DNA from: Lepidostoma basale
Lineage: Eukaryota > Arthropoda > Insecta > Trichoptera > Lepidostomatidae
Reading direction: 5' to 3'
Assembly: GCA_022606425.2 (NCBI GenBank)
Contig: JAHDVF020000880.1
Span: 1-64,000 of the forward strand
Length of the DNA stretch: 64,000 nucleotides
Shown here: positions 20,590 to 31,096 of the stretch, piece by piece
Position numbering within the stretch: the first letter of the stretch is position 1
Layout of the letters: the number at the start of each line of letters is the position of its first letter
Notes under the pieces: model-generated
What the model saw: only the letters and a program-made list of their open reading frames with translations
Told to the model about the DNA's origin: nothing
Databases searched by the model: none
Translations under genes and position numbers: made by a program

Positions 20590-21285
20590 TTCAAATTCTT
20601 TATTTTTTTTATTAGTGTTAGTGTTAGTTTTTGAAAGGGAAGAGCAAATGACAGTTTGTAATATAAGTGTGAACGAAGAGAACTTGTAACAGGTAAGGGA
20701 ATTTGTGTATTTAGGTGGCATGTTCACAGCGGATGACCGAACGGATAGTGACGTTGAAAGAAGGGTTGATGCGGGTAACAAAGTGAATGTAGATTTAAAA
20801 ATAGTTATTGGAAGCAAGAATTTATTCATGAAAGTAAAAATGGAGTTCTGATTCCAACCCTTATGTATGGAAGCAAACCATGGAACTGGCAGAAGAAAGA
20901 TGATAAAGTTTTGACAAAATCTCAAATGCTGATATTAGAAAGGAATGTAGAGCAAAATAAGGAATTATGAACAAAATTATGAAAGGATCGCTGCGTTAGT
21001 TCGGACATATGGAGCGCATGGGTGAAGAAAGAATGGTTAAAATAGTATAGGTACGTTAACGATTTAAATGGAGTACGGAGTCGAGGTAGACCGAGGAAAA
21101 CATGGCGTGACCAAATTAATCAAATTTTAAAGGTTGGTCATGATAGAAGCCGGAAGAATCGACGTGCGTGCATGACTCGCTGTATGAATGTGGAAGAAAC
21201 TAGAGAGGTATGTCAGGATAGAGTAGTGTGACGGTCCATTTTCCCTACCTACCTCTGCGGTGAAACGTCGTGATAGTTTGCTGTT
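20590..21285 (+). mobile_element. LINE-A2 copy, long but degraded
   Basis: Reads TVCNISVNEENL, stop, VREFVYLGGMFTADDRTDSD, VERRVDAGNKVN, VLIPTLMYGSKPWNWQKKD, then a deletion, SNADIRKECRAK, MVRSRGRPRKTWRDQINQIL, NRRACMTRCMNVEETREVCQ, and YLCGETS-like end with a TTTG/TTTAA tail. The RT catalytic domain is absent. Confidence 0.85.
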
Positions 21286-21325
21286 GTTTAATTTTTTTAA
21301 TTTTTGTTTTTTTTTTATGATTTTT

Positions 21326-21395
21326 AATATGTCATGAGAATCGACAGCTAAAAAGTTTTATAGATTGATTGGGTTCAAATAACCTGCCGTATACA
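21326..21395 (+). mobile_element. SINE-A 3' fragment
   Basis: 'tgtcatgagaatcgacagct', 'gattgggttcaaataacctg' match the 3' third of the SINE-A copy at 23884-24130. Confidence 0.65.
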
Positions 21396-21399
21396 AATG

Positions 21400-21545
21400 T
21401 GAAAAGCAACGGGAAATTATCACATTTTAGAGCACCAGAGATTGCAGCAGCTTTGTTTACTTGGGCTTGTATTTTTTACCGCAGATCAGCTCCTTCCACC
21501 AGGTCTATGCCTAGATACTCGAAGGTATCTTTGATCTATAATTTA
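21400..21545 (-). mobile_element. LINE-D internal fragment
   Basis: Minus strand reads KDTFEYLGIDLVEGADLR, stop, KIQAQVNKAAAISGALKC. This matches the segment immediately upstream of CVRPIMTYAVE in LINE-D (QVSKASAVSGCLKN at 56080-56120). Confidence 0.65.
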
Positions 21546-22454
21546 TGCGTAGTATATTATTTAAAACCGTTTAATTGCTGAATTTTTACGTGACAAAGCT
21601 TTTGTTATTTCATAGCGTGCTTGTTTTTAAGCTTTGACACATACGAGTATTATATGACTATTAGCTGTATACACAAGTAATCAAAATTCACGTTATCATT
21701 TTGTATTTAGACAGAGTTATTTTACTTCAAAGCATTTCGCGTTCTGAATAATGTTACTAATCACTTTCATGACATTAATTTTAAACTATTTTCTTGTGGA
21801 GGTCAAAACTTTGCACAGCATGTAATAAATACGATAATCAACAATTAATCAGTAGGTAATTCGGCAAAACAATCCGCGGGCTTAGCATGTAGTGCATTTA
21901 CTCGTACATTATGCTAGTGCGTATTGTCTAATTTCTACATAGATTATTCCGACACTTAAGTAAGGGGAAGGAAATATGTTTTGACAAACAAATATTAAAG
22001 AACCACACATTGTTTGGCGCTTGCCTCATTGCAATTTCACCATTATGTACTATTACAAAGAGAGGCGTGTTCCTTGCGTGTGTTGAATTCTAATGTACGT
22101 AGCGTTTATTTGGCAAACATTTTACTTTACATATTTTTTTCGCAGTAATAATTTAGGCTAAAGTTTTAGGTCTTTTGTAAGAACCAACGATTCTACGTGC
22201 ATACAAAGGTTTTGTAATTTTTTACGTGTTTCTATTCTGAGTTAAAATGTGTTAAATAGATGCGTGTCACTGTCTTCACTAATTTTATTTTATTTAAAAA
22301 AATATATACATTTTTACACATTTTGTTAAGAGATAGTATAATAACCTAGATAGTATAATAACTAGTTCTAGAATATATACAAACTAAACCCGTATACACA
22401 ATATTTTACTACTGACTGGTGGTACTTTTAAATTGTTTATTGATTTCTTCAACG
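21546..22454. other. Unassigned non-coding sequence
   Basis: No gene, repeat end or RNA recognised. Confidence 0.6.
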
Positions 22455-22582
22455 TTCATACATGATACAATGTATTAATGTTGAGAGAAGCAAAAGAAAT
22501 ATACCAGGATAGAACATTGTGGAGGTCTATTCTATCTGCCTAACTCTTCGGAGACATGGCTTGATGGTTAGATAGATAAATA
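22455..22582 (+). mobile_element. LINE-A terminal fragment
   Basis: 'caatgtattaatgttgagag' ... 'gatagaacattgtggaggtc' ... 'ggcttgatggttagatagat' are the last ~125 bp of LINE-A. Confidence 0.7.
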
Positions 22583-22741
22583 AAATTTATCTTTTAAAAT
22601 TAATAAAGAAAAAATTAAACGATACAGAAATAAAACAGATAAGGAATATAGTTAAAAAAATATATGCTATTCATATTTACGGTACGAGTATGTTTAATTT
22701 GTTGTAAAATTTTCCCACATACATACAATATATAGATTTAA

Positions 22742-23065
22742 TTACTAACTAACTAACTAACCATTACGCAATCTCTCCGGAGGGTTGTACAAAAAGAATA
22801 GACCCACACTGTTCTGTTCTGATACATTTCTCTCGGTTCCTCTACATTCATAAATCGTGTCATACACGAACGTCGATTTCTCCGACTCATGTGACCGAGA
22901 TTTAAAATTTGATTGATTTGATCGTGCCACGATTTCCTCGGCCTTCCTATATTGCTAGCTCCGTTCATGTCGTTTACATATACCTTTTTCACCATTCATT
23001 TGTTCTTTCCGTGTGTTCAAACCACCCTTACGACCCTTTTATTATTTTGTTTATTAGACTTTCAT
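22742..23065 (-). mobile_element. LINE-A1 3' end
   Basis: Minus strand reads MVKKVYVNDMNGASNIGRPR, KSWHDQINQILNLGHMSRRN, RRSCMTRFMNVEEPREMYQN, then the end block and (TTAG)4. Few indels. Confidence 0.85.
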
Positions 23066-23134
23066 TCGTACAAATATAAATTAAATATAAATTAAATAAA
23101 TTGCTCGATTTACCACAAATACTTCCGCATTAAA

Positions 23135-23322
23135 TCGGGTGGTGGTCTAGGGGATAGAACGCTTGGCTTCTGATCAATGAGACTTGGGTTCGCGCCTGGA
23201 CACGACCAGATTCCTTCTTCATAATAATGAGCTACTTTCTGCTCACATTGAAGATTGTAAAATAAATTCTAATATCATTGATTTAAATCTTTGGTGTAAG
23301 TCTTTAAAAAAAAAATTAAAAC
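23135..23322 (+). mobile_element. SINE-B copy
   Basis: Head TGGTCTAGGGGATAGAACGC (close to a tRNA box A), box B GGGTTCGCGCC, body 'cacgaccagattccttctt' and an A-rich tail at 23305-23318. Confidence 0.8.
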
Positions 23323-23883
23323 CATTTGATTAGTAGCCACTAGTAGTGAAGTGAAGTGTTGAAAAATATGTGGAATTTTCTCCACACGCGATGTTATAGT
23401 CTCCGTGACACTAACATCCCAACGGTTCAGTTCTCATGGAATAAGTAATAACTAAGGTGACATAATACGTAACAGTAATCGGTATTTAGGTAAGCGCTAC
23501 TTTCAGACCTTATTACCCAGATTACAAATTCGTGAGAAATATAGCGTATTGGTTTTAATTTAATTAGAATGTTTCAAAATAGTTGCTCTCTATACACCCA
23601 AGAGTCCGTGAACGCGTTGAAATAATGAGTCTGTAAAGTTAAATAGATTCTCACACATTTTGAAATTGTTTACTAAGAGATAGGATCAAACGCGTGTTAT
23701 ACTTTTAATATGTTTTTAATCTTTTGAAAATCAATTATTGTATAACCTTTTTTTATGATTAGGTTTTAATTTGCTAAATGCTTTCACTTGTGATCGCGTT
23801 TTTATGGTAGTTTAAATTCTAAATTAATACCACAAAAAAGGTGGACGGATGTTGTTATGTTTTTCTGGTGAAGAGAGTGAGAA
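23323..23883. other. Unassigned non-coding sequence
   Basis: No feature recognised. Confidence 0.6.
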
Positions 23884-24130
23884 GACGACCTTCGTGGCAG
23901 AGTGGTAAGAGCTCTGACTTCCATACCGAAGGTCCCGGGTTCGATTCCCGGCGATGGCAGTGTGATTGTCACACTGTCATTGGTCTGGTGTAGAATTCAC
24001 GTGACAATAAAATGGCGATAGATTGGCTACCTATCACATGTCATAAGAATCAATATGATAGCTGAAATAAATTGTATACAGTTATTAGGTTCAAACGACC
24101 TGTTGTACCTATAAAAAAAAAAAAAAAAAG
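23884..24130 (+). mobile_element. SINE-A, near full-length, poly-A variant
   Basis: Box A GGCAGAGTGGTAAGAGC and a perfect box B GGTTCGATTCC within CCCGGGTTCGATTCCCGG. Body 'gtgtgattgtcacactgtc', 'tagaattcacgtgacaataa'. Ends 'acgacctgttgtac' then poly-A. Good reference copy for the family. Confidence 0.9.
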
Positions 24131-24477
24131 ATTTCAGCTAGCTGCCGAAACCGATCAAAGCTACAAACATTAGTAGATTTTAACTAGATATACATTAAAA
24201 CCAATTATATATATTTTTATTTATTTCATTATTTAAAATGAACTTTCACCAAGAAATTTTTAAATACAAAAAAAAACATTTTTAAACATAATATTGAGGT
24301 ATTTTCTGCTCGTCTTGTCATGGATATTGTCTTTTCGGGAGTACAAGCCAGAAGGCTATTGCTCCCCACATGTTGGAAATTTCTTTCTTGGAGATAAAGT
24401 TGGATATTGTTGGATGATGAGGGGAGTGTTACTTGGAGGATGTAGTTTCATCATCAACCGTCTGTCATCCACTGCTG
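24131..24477. other. Unassigned sequence
   Basis: Plus-strand open frames here are not family-like. Confidence 0.5.
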
Positions 24478-25195
24478 AATGTAGGCCTCCCCCAAAGCCC
24501 GCCACCGCCCCCTATCCATTGCCGCTCCCATCCATCCATGTCCAGCAATCCTCTTCAGATCGTCGGTCCAGCGGGCAGGGGGACGTCCAACTCTACGGAA
24601 TCCTGTACGCGGTCTCCACTCCAGAACTCGTCTTCCCTATCGGCTGTCGGTTCTCCGACTGATATGGCCAGCCCACCGCCACTTCAGCCCGTCTATCCGT
24701 AGAGCCACCTCAGTCACCTTGGTTTGTTGTCGAATAAATTCGTTTCTAAATCTGTCCCTCAAGGTTATTCCAAGCATGGCTCTTTCCATGGCGCGCTGGG
24801 CAACCTTGAATCTGTAGACTAGACCTTTTGTCAATGTCCACGTCTCGGCTCCGTACGTCATGACTGGCAAAACGCACTGGTTGAAGACTTTAGTCTTGAG
24901 GCATTGTGGTATTTTGGAAGTGAGAACATGACGTAATTTCCCAAAGGCCGCCCAACCCAACTGAATTCTTCGGTCGGCTTCTTTCTCGAAATTGTTTCGT
25001 CCTAATTGTATGATTTGGCCAAGATATGTGTATTCTTGTACCACTTCGAGAGCCGACCCATCGACGGTTACTGATCCCGGGATAATATGTTCATTATACA
25101 TGACTTTCGTCTTGTCCAAATTTATCCCGAGACCCACTCGTCTGGATGCAGTGCAGATCGGATGTAGTTTGTGTCCGACATTTGAACCTGACTAC
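24478..25195 (-). mobile_element. LINE-B (RTE-like) 5'-truncated copy
   Basis: Minus strand: GLGINLDKTKVMYNEHI, VVQEYTYLGQIIQLGRNNFE, KEADRRIQLGWAAFGKL, VLPVMTYGAETWTLTKGLVY, AMERAMLGITLRDRFRNEFI, LKWRWAGHISRRTDSRW. The frame shifts near 24637 and the C-terminus WRALGEAYIQQWMTDG follows. These are RT motifs D/E and the thumb-like C-terminus of RTE-clade elements; the YADD part is missing. One main frameshift makes this a relatively young pseudocopy. Confidence 0.85.
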
Positions 25196-25560
25196 CCAGG
25201 TAGGGAGGATTGTGGAGGGGTCGGGGATGACCTTGGAAAAGGGCCGAGGTCTTGGTTGAAGACCGAGGGACGGTGACAGGGAGTAGCCTTGGATGGAGGC
25301 CGGTTGGTCCTGGAAATGGACCCAAGTGGGACAAGAGTGGCCTTGGGCGTGGGCCGGTGGTCTTGGGTGGGGACCGATATGGCAATGGGGTAGTGTAACA
25401 GGATGGGATAAAGATGGTGGAAAGGAATGGGTTAGGCATGAAGCGTTGGAGTAAACAGCGGGTCGGCAGCGATGTTAGCCACGGCAAAATGGAGGGTGAG
25501 CGATTATGATGGTCAGTAACCGTGGCGGCGGCAAGGGGGGTAAAAGCCTATTCAGGCAGA
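25196..25560. other. GC-rich, strand-asymmetric (G-rich) stretch
   Basis: The plus strand is strongly G-rich with loosely repeated 'ttgg.gg.ggccg.tggt' phrases. The complementary Pro-rich 121-codon minus-strand frame (FMPNPFLSTIFIPSCYTTPL, SPPKTTGPRPRPLLSH) has no family I recognise. It directly abuts the 5' end of LINE-B. Confidence 0.45.
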
Positions 25561-25779
25561 GGTTGTCATTTTACTTGGCTGGCTGATGGAAAGGCGTGCA
25601 GGGCGATGTGCAATTTGGGTATGAGAGTATGCACCAATAAAAAAAAATAAACCACTCATGATGATGCATATACTTGTATATGGAGCTGTTTTTAATCTTG
25701 AAGGATTGCCAAAATGCAGAAATTAATTTTTTTGTGACAAGCTTCAAATAACAGTGGCCCATGGGCGCCATTTGGAAAC

Positions 25780-25865
25780 CACTGTCATTTTCTGCTCGTA
25801 TTGGAGATTGCATAATAAATTCTAATACTATTGGTTTAAATCCTTTGTGTTATTTAAAAAAATAG
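25780..25865 (+). mobile_element. SINE-B 3' fragment
   Basis: 'attttctgctcgtattggag', 'aaattctaatactattggtt', A-rich end. Confidence 0.65.
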
Positions 25866-26389
25866 GTTATACGATCATGCCTGACCAACTTGCTTAAATG
25901 CCAAATCAATCATTGTATACTTAAAATGGGAGTCGCCTACGTTTAGAAGTGAACGCCTATGGGCTGGAGAAGAAAAGAAGTAATATTATAATTTTGTTAG
26001 CTTACACAAGAATAAAGTTTAACACGTGCATGTAAATAGAGATTGTCATGCGTCATGTGGCACGGGACATGCGCAGAGAACACAACGCATTATTTCGAAA
26101 CTAAAATCTGGTTTACGGTGAAGCACCGGGATGTTATGAAACGCCCGAAGGAAAACAACGCCGGCCCTAAACGGGAAATTGTACGTGTTTTTGGTACTTC
26201 GAACCGACAAAACTACATTTGGGTAAAAACGGACGTGGGCTCGTTTTTTTTGGCGTATTTACTGTAATATAATGTATTTACTTGTGAAAATTACTATGTA
26301 CATAACTATAATGCGAGGGTTGTGTAATAAGTACCTGGCCTCGGCAAAATTTGTCAGCATTAATTAATATACAGACGACTAGAGGGTGT

Positions 26390-26742
26390 TGGTCTTTTTG
26401 TCCCTGATAGATTTCTCCGACAGCGACAGCACAGATTGTTTTACCAACCGGCCACCAGAACCAATCTACCTCTGGTGACACCGGTGGGAAGAGCAATTAG
26501 TTTGCTGAATGCGGTCTCCTCGGAGATCGACGTCTTTTATATTAGTGAAGGTACGTTCAGGGGACAAATACTCTTGACTTTAGAAAGTATCTTGTCTTCC
26601 TAATGTCGAACCAACTCTAATGCGTTCCTGGTACTTTGTTGTATTTTTATAATATTTTACCTGTACTTAATAGATGCCTTGAACATTTTCCTGTTTGTAA
26701 TGTCTATTGAGTTAATAAACTGATTTGATTTGATTTGATTTG
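26390..26742 (+). mobile_element. LINE-Z 3' end with TTTGA tail
   Basis: 'agcacagattgttttaccaa', 'ccggccaccagaaccaatct' (CFTNRPPEPIYL) parallels the antisense copies at 60554 and 62930 (FAPSRRTNLP). A 3' UTR follows and a tail of TGATT repeats at 26721-26742, immediately abutted by SINE-A. Confidence 0.65.
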
Positions 26743-27000
26743 ACCTTCGTAGCCGAGTGGTAAGTGCATTGACTATCACCCCGAAGGTTCCGGGATCGAT
26801 TCCCGGCGAGAGCAGTGTGATTGTCACACTGTCTTTGGTCTGGTGTAGAATTCACGTGACAATAAAATGGCGATAGATTAGCTACCTATCACATGTCACG
26901 AGAATCACTTTGATAGCTATAATACCCTTCACATCGATTTGGCTCATGTTGTTATGATATAAAGAGCGATTTAACAAAATAATAATAATAATAATAGTAT
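26743..27000 (+). mobile_element. SINE-A, (AAT)n-tailed variant
   Basis: Head 'accttcgtagccgagtggta', box B GGATCGATTCC, body as 23884, 3' end 'aaagagcgatttaacaaaa' then (TAA)n. Confidence 0.9.
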
Positions 27001-27239
27001 AGGATTATTTGAACAATGTTCTTTTCTTTGTAAATAACACTTACTTTATTCAATATTAAAATTAAAATTCAATCATGTTTCGGACACAGAAATCCTTAAT
27101 GTCAAAAATAAATCAACGTGAGATTTTTGTATATGCAAAATAAATATTTAAACCAATTTTCCATGAATGTGGTTAGTTTTTACAGATATAAAAAAAACAC
27201 AATTGTTCAATGAATCCGCGTCACAAAGTTATGGCGAAT

Positions 27240-27470
27240 ATAGAATAAAATATAGGATTTGTTTTATGTTCCAGACCTCTCTCTTTCTTTATCTTTACTA
27301 TACTTCCTATGGCCATACAACTCTTGAAGAGTTTTAGCCTCCTTGATGATTTTCTGCCAAGCTTCTCGATCCTGCGCCTTTTGCTCCCAGCAATCCGATT
27401 CGCCCAACCTAGCCAGATCAGCCAGAACATTGTTCATTAGGCGCTGTCTTAGTAGGCCTTCCTAGAGGTC
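27240..27470 (-). mobile_element. LINE-F 3' end fragment
   Basis: Minus strand reads LRQRLMNNVLADLARLGES, DCWEQKAQDREAWQKIIKEA, KTLQELYGHRKYSKDKERER. The motif W-E-x-x-A-x-D-R-x-x-W is the standard terminal module of non-LTR ORF2. No tail or TSD resolved. Confidence 0.65.
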
Positions 27471-28067
27471 TTACTCCAGTCGGTCTATACGCGTACAGAT
27501 TCTCTAGGGATCACACAAAACATAGTGGCGAAATTTCTAATATATAAGGAACGGTGAAAAGTGCGAAAGCTTTTTCTTGAAATTGGCAAGCCATTCTTTC
27601 AGCAAGCTTTCTTCTATTGACTACTTTTAAAAAGTTACTATTATATAAATCCAGCAAAATCCCATCCTGAAGTAAGTGTTCAATCTCGTGCGCTCCCTAT
27701 GTGTTGAAGTATATTTTTTTCCAAAATCTCTTTCTGGTGGAAGCCAGGTATTTACCACAATACCCTCGTATACATCTGCGTAAGTCCATACATTTAATAT
27801 TGTAATAAACATCACCTGTTAATACGAGTATTTGAATCATGCACGCGTAGAGTTTCCAAATGTTCTTAAAGCGTTTTCCGTTTATGGTAGCAGTGTCAGT
27901 CTTTTGTGGGAATTCCATAATCACTTTCAAACTATTAGCATAAATAAAATTCAATGTTTATCATATAATAACAATGCAAAGTAAGACAATTTCATGTAAG
28001 CATATATTTAATTTCTTCTATGTTCGCCATTCTTTGTGTGTATTTGTATTTTTCTTTTTTATATACT
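27471..28067. other. Unassigned non-coding sequence
   Basis: No feature recognised. Confidence 0.55.
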
Positions 28068-28152
28068 TTGTATACGATGTATGAATATGGAGAAATCTAG
28101 AGAGGTATGTCAGGATAGATTAGTGTGGCGGTCTATTCTCTCTGCCTATCTC
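28068..28152 (+). mobile_element. LINE-A2 terminal fragment
   Basis: RCMNMEKSREVCQDRLVWRS then ILSAYLC, then an abrupt join to MITE-2 sequence. Confidence 0.7.
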
Positions 28153-28310
28153 TGCTCAAGATGGAGGAGGTATCCTCTGAAACATGTCGTGTATTTTGAT
28201 ATTTTTTTATTAAAAAAGTGGTCTAAACAATGTTTAATTAATTCCCAAAGTAGATTACTATGGAATTCCACAGTGTTAATGCCTTAACTTTCAATAAATT
28301 TTATAATATT
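28153..28310 (+). mobile_element. MITE-2 half-copy
   Basis: 'aagatggaggaggtatcctc', 'gaaacatgtcgtgtattttg', 'actatggaattccacagtgt' match the right arm at 50565-50690. Confidence 0.7.
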
Positions 28311-28724
28311 TTAAATATCTTTATAATATCAATAAGGAAGGACCGGGTTGTCCGAAATATGTCTGATATTTATGATTCTTTTTTAAAATTATTTGTTTGA
28401 TTTGTCACACCAAAAAAACTTGTGAAAAACTGACTATTACATCAATATTTACATGCTTGAAATTTATGGAACATGGTCTCCTTTCGTCTCAAAAAGCTAT
28501 ATATATCATTATGTTAATTTTTTCTTTAAATAGAAACAGAAAAAACAGTTTCCCGATAAGTGCGTTTTGTTGGCATAAAAGTGGACAAATTTGGAGTTCA
28601 AAAAACATTATTTTTACACTTTGACATATCGCGCGCTTAAGAGAACACTGGCTTAACTCAAAAAAACAAGTTTTGCTCAATCTGACATTAGTCGGTGTTT
28701 TAACAAAAACAGTCGAAAAACACG
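28311..28724. other. AT-rich non-coding stretch
   Basis: No gene or named repeat recognised. Confidence 0.5.
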
Positions 28725-28820
28725 TTCGAGTGGATAGCGTTAACATTGTGAACGATTATCGTACGTACGAATGGATAGCGTTAACATTGTGAAAAATAGA
28801 TGGATAGCGTTAACACAAGC
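28725..28820 (+). repeat. Short tandem/direct repeat, three copies
   Basis: 'tggatagcgttaaca' occurs at about 28731, 28772 and 28800, the first two followed by 'ttgtgaa'. The array lies just upstream of the SINE-A head at 28843. Confidence 0.8.
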
Positions 28821-28842
28821 CTCTTTGGCTTGTGACGACGTA

Positions 28843-29040
28843 GACGACCTTCGTGGCAGAGTGGTAAGAGCTCTGATTCCCATTCCGAAGGTTCTGGGTT
28901 CGATTCCCGGCGATGGCAGTGTGATTGTCACATTGTCTTTGGTCTGGCGTAGTATTCACGTGACAATAAAATGGCGATAGATTGGCTACCTGTCACATGT
29001 CACGAGAATCAATATATCAGCTTAAAAAAAAAAAAAAAAA
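28843..29040 (+). mobile_element. SINE-A copy
   Basis: Head 'gaccttcgtggcagagtggt', box B GGTTCGATTCC, body and poly-A at 29023-29040. Slightly shorter 3' body than 23884. Confidence 0.9.
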
Positions 29041-29214
29041 CTCAATTAAGACCTAAACCATAATCGGTCAGTTTACTATTAAGCGAGCGATATGGAGCAC
29101 AAACGCTCACCCTCACCAAATCGACCATAATGGGACTCATTGTAACACAAATGAAATATCAAAGAACCGTACTACAAATAAAACTCTCAAAAGTAAAGGT
29201 TTTTTCCAAATGGT

Positions 29215-29440
29215 GCCAGACTGGTAGACTATGTTGCCAGACTGGTAGACCAAAGATGGACCAGGAGGGTGGTGGAGTGGAGACATTGGGAAGATAGAAA
29301 AAGACCCCCCACACTATAGATTGATGACATAAGGAAAATTGCTGGTGACTGGATGCAAAAGGCACAATATAGGAGTGTGTGGAGAAGTATGGGGGAGGCC
29401 TATGCCTAGCAGTGGACGACATCGGCTGTATAAGTGAGTA
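29215..29440 (+). mobile_element. LINE-B 3' end
   Basis: VEWRHWEDRKRPPTL, then IDDIRKIAGDWMQKAQYRSV and WRSMGEAYA, stop, QWTTS. RTE-type C-terminus; tail GTAAGT-like repeats rather than GAA. Confidence 0.75.
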
Positions 29441-29608
29441 AGTACGTAACTACCTACTTTAAAACTTGTATACCTGATTGAAAGCTATTAACATGTATCA
29501 CGCAGTGGCAGTCATATGCGACTACCATCAATTGTTCCCAACAAGCCGTGCCTCCCAACGGTAGAACTAAAGTAAAGGTCCTCAAGATCCTTTTATTATT
29601 CCTATATA
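29441..29608. other. Short unassigned spacer
   Basis: Nothing seen. Confidence 0.5.
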
Positions 29609-30117
29609 GGGTGTTTTTTTTAGAGGTTTGGTTTTTAAGCTGGCAACATTGTTCTTACAGACAGTCAATTTGACAGTTGACAGTTGATTTGTAGTCAGTA
29701 CGATTTGTCATTTCATCATAAATAAACTGACCTCAAAACAGTGCTTGCAAATTGTGCAATTTTATTTTGAAAATCATGGTTCAGTGCGAAACTTATCGTG
29801 CGCTACGTCCATTTTACGGTCGACATAATCGTCCATCCGAGCAAGTTATTCGGAAGACAATGGATCATTTTCGCACCACGTACAGTCCAGTGGATAAAAC
29901 GCATCCACAAAGACGACAATTGTCGAAAATTGGATTTCACGATTGCGCTTCATTCGAGCTAGCCGTGGCGCTCATATACCCGAAATCATATTTAAACAAT
30001 AATGGCATAAAATTATCTAATAAATAAAGCCAATATCATAGACATTAACGTTATTTTAATGTGTTTTTTCTATTTTATTATTTTGAATATGTATTGTATA
30101 CCTCTAAAAAAACACCC
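29609..30117 (+). mobile_element. Internally deleted IS630/Tc1-mariner-like element
   Basis: TIRs GGGTGTTTTTTTTAGAGGT and, inverted, GGGTGTTTTTTTAGAGGTAT. The interior encodes an N-terminal transposase piece, MVQCETYRALRPFYGRHNRP then SEQVIRKTMDHFRTTYSPVD, typical of a helix-turn-helix start of this superfamily. It then jumps to a C-terminal-like stub ending NNNGIKLSNK. The whole catalytic DDE/D region is missing, so it is a 509-bp non-autonomous derivative. TSD not clear. Confidence 0.75.
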
Positions 30118-30644
30118 TTTGCAAATTCATGCTAACAACAAAATTTGAATGGCGGCGCAATGGGTCATTTTTTAAAATATGCATGGCACGATACATGTTA
30201 ACCCTACCTTCCCTGTGATGGGTATCTTCTACACGTTGCTTCTAATAACCATCAATATCTCTTTTAGGTACTCCTCCATAATATATTTACGCATTGATTT
30301 AAAAAATAATATTAATAATAATCAGAATTTATTGGGTACATCAGAGGTATTTTGTGAACATCTAAAACAAATTCGCGTATAAACAGCGCTGCGAGTGCGT
30401 GACACTATATTCGCATCTCACTCTTGCATACTTCACTGTGGAAGCGCGAGTAGCTCAATGTTCTCACTGCCGCCGGCAGTTAGCGGCAGTAGCTCTCGGG
30501 CTTGCAACCAGAGTGGATTATGCCCGTTCCGTGAGCGTTGCCTGATGTTTTTTTAAATGTTTTTAGCAAATATATCTCAATTATTATAATTTTTGACTTC
30601 AATTATAATTAGTTAAGGGGATTAACTATGAATGATCTTATTTT
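30118..30644. other. Unassigned sequence with a small GC-rich patch
   Basis: The patch 30420-30545 contains 'gccgccggcagttagcggca' (self-complementary) within AT-rich DNA. No gene recognised. Confidence 0.45.
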
Positions 30645-30860
30645 TAACTAACTAACTAACTAACCATCACACCGTCTCCCCGAAAGGGTAGGCAGAAAGA
30701 ATGGACTGTCACACTTTTACTGATGCGGCTCTCCATCCTTCTCTTTTCGCCCCGCGGGAGACGCGGTGTGATGGGTTGCGAACCTCATCGCCACCAATAG
30801 GCATCTCCCGCGCACACTTCGATCGTCCAACACTCACAAAATAAATCTAAAACAAATAAT
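30645..30860 (-). mobile_element. LINE-A4 chimeric 3' end
   Basis: (TTAG)4 tail, LINE-A end block, then the A4 block 'gatgcggctctccatccttc', 'gcgggagacgcggtgtgatg', 'caccaataggcatctcccgc'. Similarity with 38640-38857 continues ~60 bp further upstream in element orientation (TTTTGTGAGTGTT). Confidence 0.8.
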
Positions 30861-30930
30861 ATAAAATAAAATAACAAAATAAAAATATAATAATTTAACA
30901 CAAAATGTTATTTTTAGATGGTGCCTATAT

Positions 30931-31096
30931 TGTCTATTTAATATATGTTCCACGTATCCACCGTTTTTTTAATTTAGCACATAATGTAAAAGCACATTAT
31001 GTTTTTTTCGATGTTGCACAAGTTGACATGGACGATCCGGACTTTTGTGTTTATTTAATTTATGTTACACGTATCCACCGTTCTTTAAATTAGCTG
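30931..31096 (+). repeat. Two-unit tandem repeat, ~118-bp period
   Basis: 'tgtctatttaatatatgttc' + 'cacgtatccaccgtt' at 30931 recurs as 'tgtttatttaatttatgtta' + 'cacgtatccaccgtt' at 31049; only about 50 bp of each unit is conserved. Confidence 0.7.

Noticed and set aside
23884..23960. Possible genuine tRNA gene (good box A and B)
   Set aside because: The tRNA-like head cannot form a full cloverleaf with a proper 3' acceptor and is followed by the same SINE body at many loci. It is a SINE.
24294..24702. Two overlapping plus-strand ORFs of about 90-120 codons
   Set aside because: They lie antisense to the LINE-B C-terminus and reflect its GC-rich complement.
26043..26267. 74-codon plus-strand ORF (KREIVRVFGTSNRQNYIWVK)
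   Set aside because: Slightly GC-richer than background, but no homology, splice sites or repeat copy in this window. Left unannotated.
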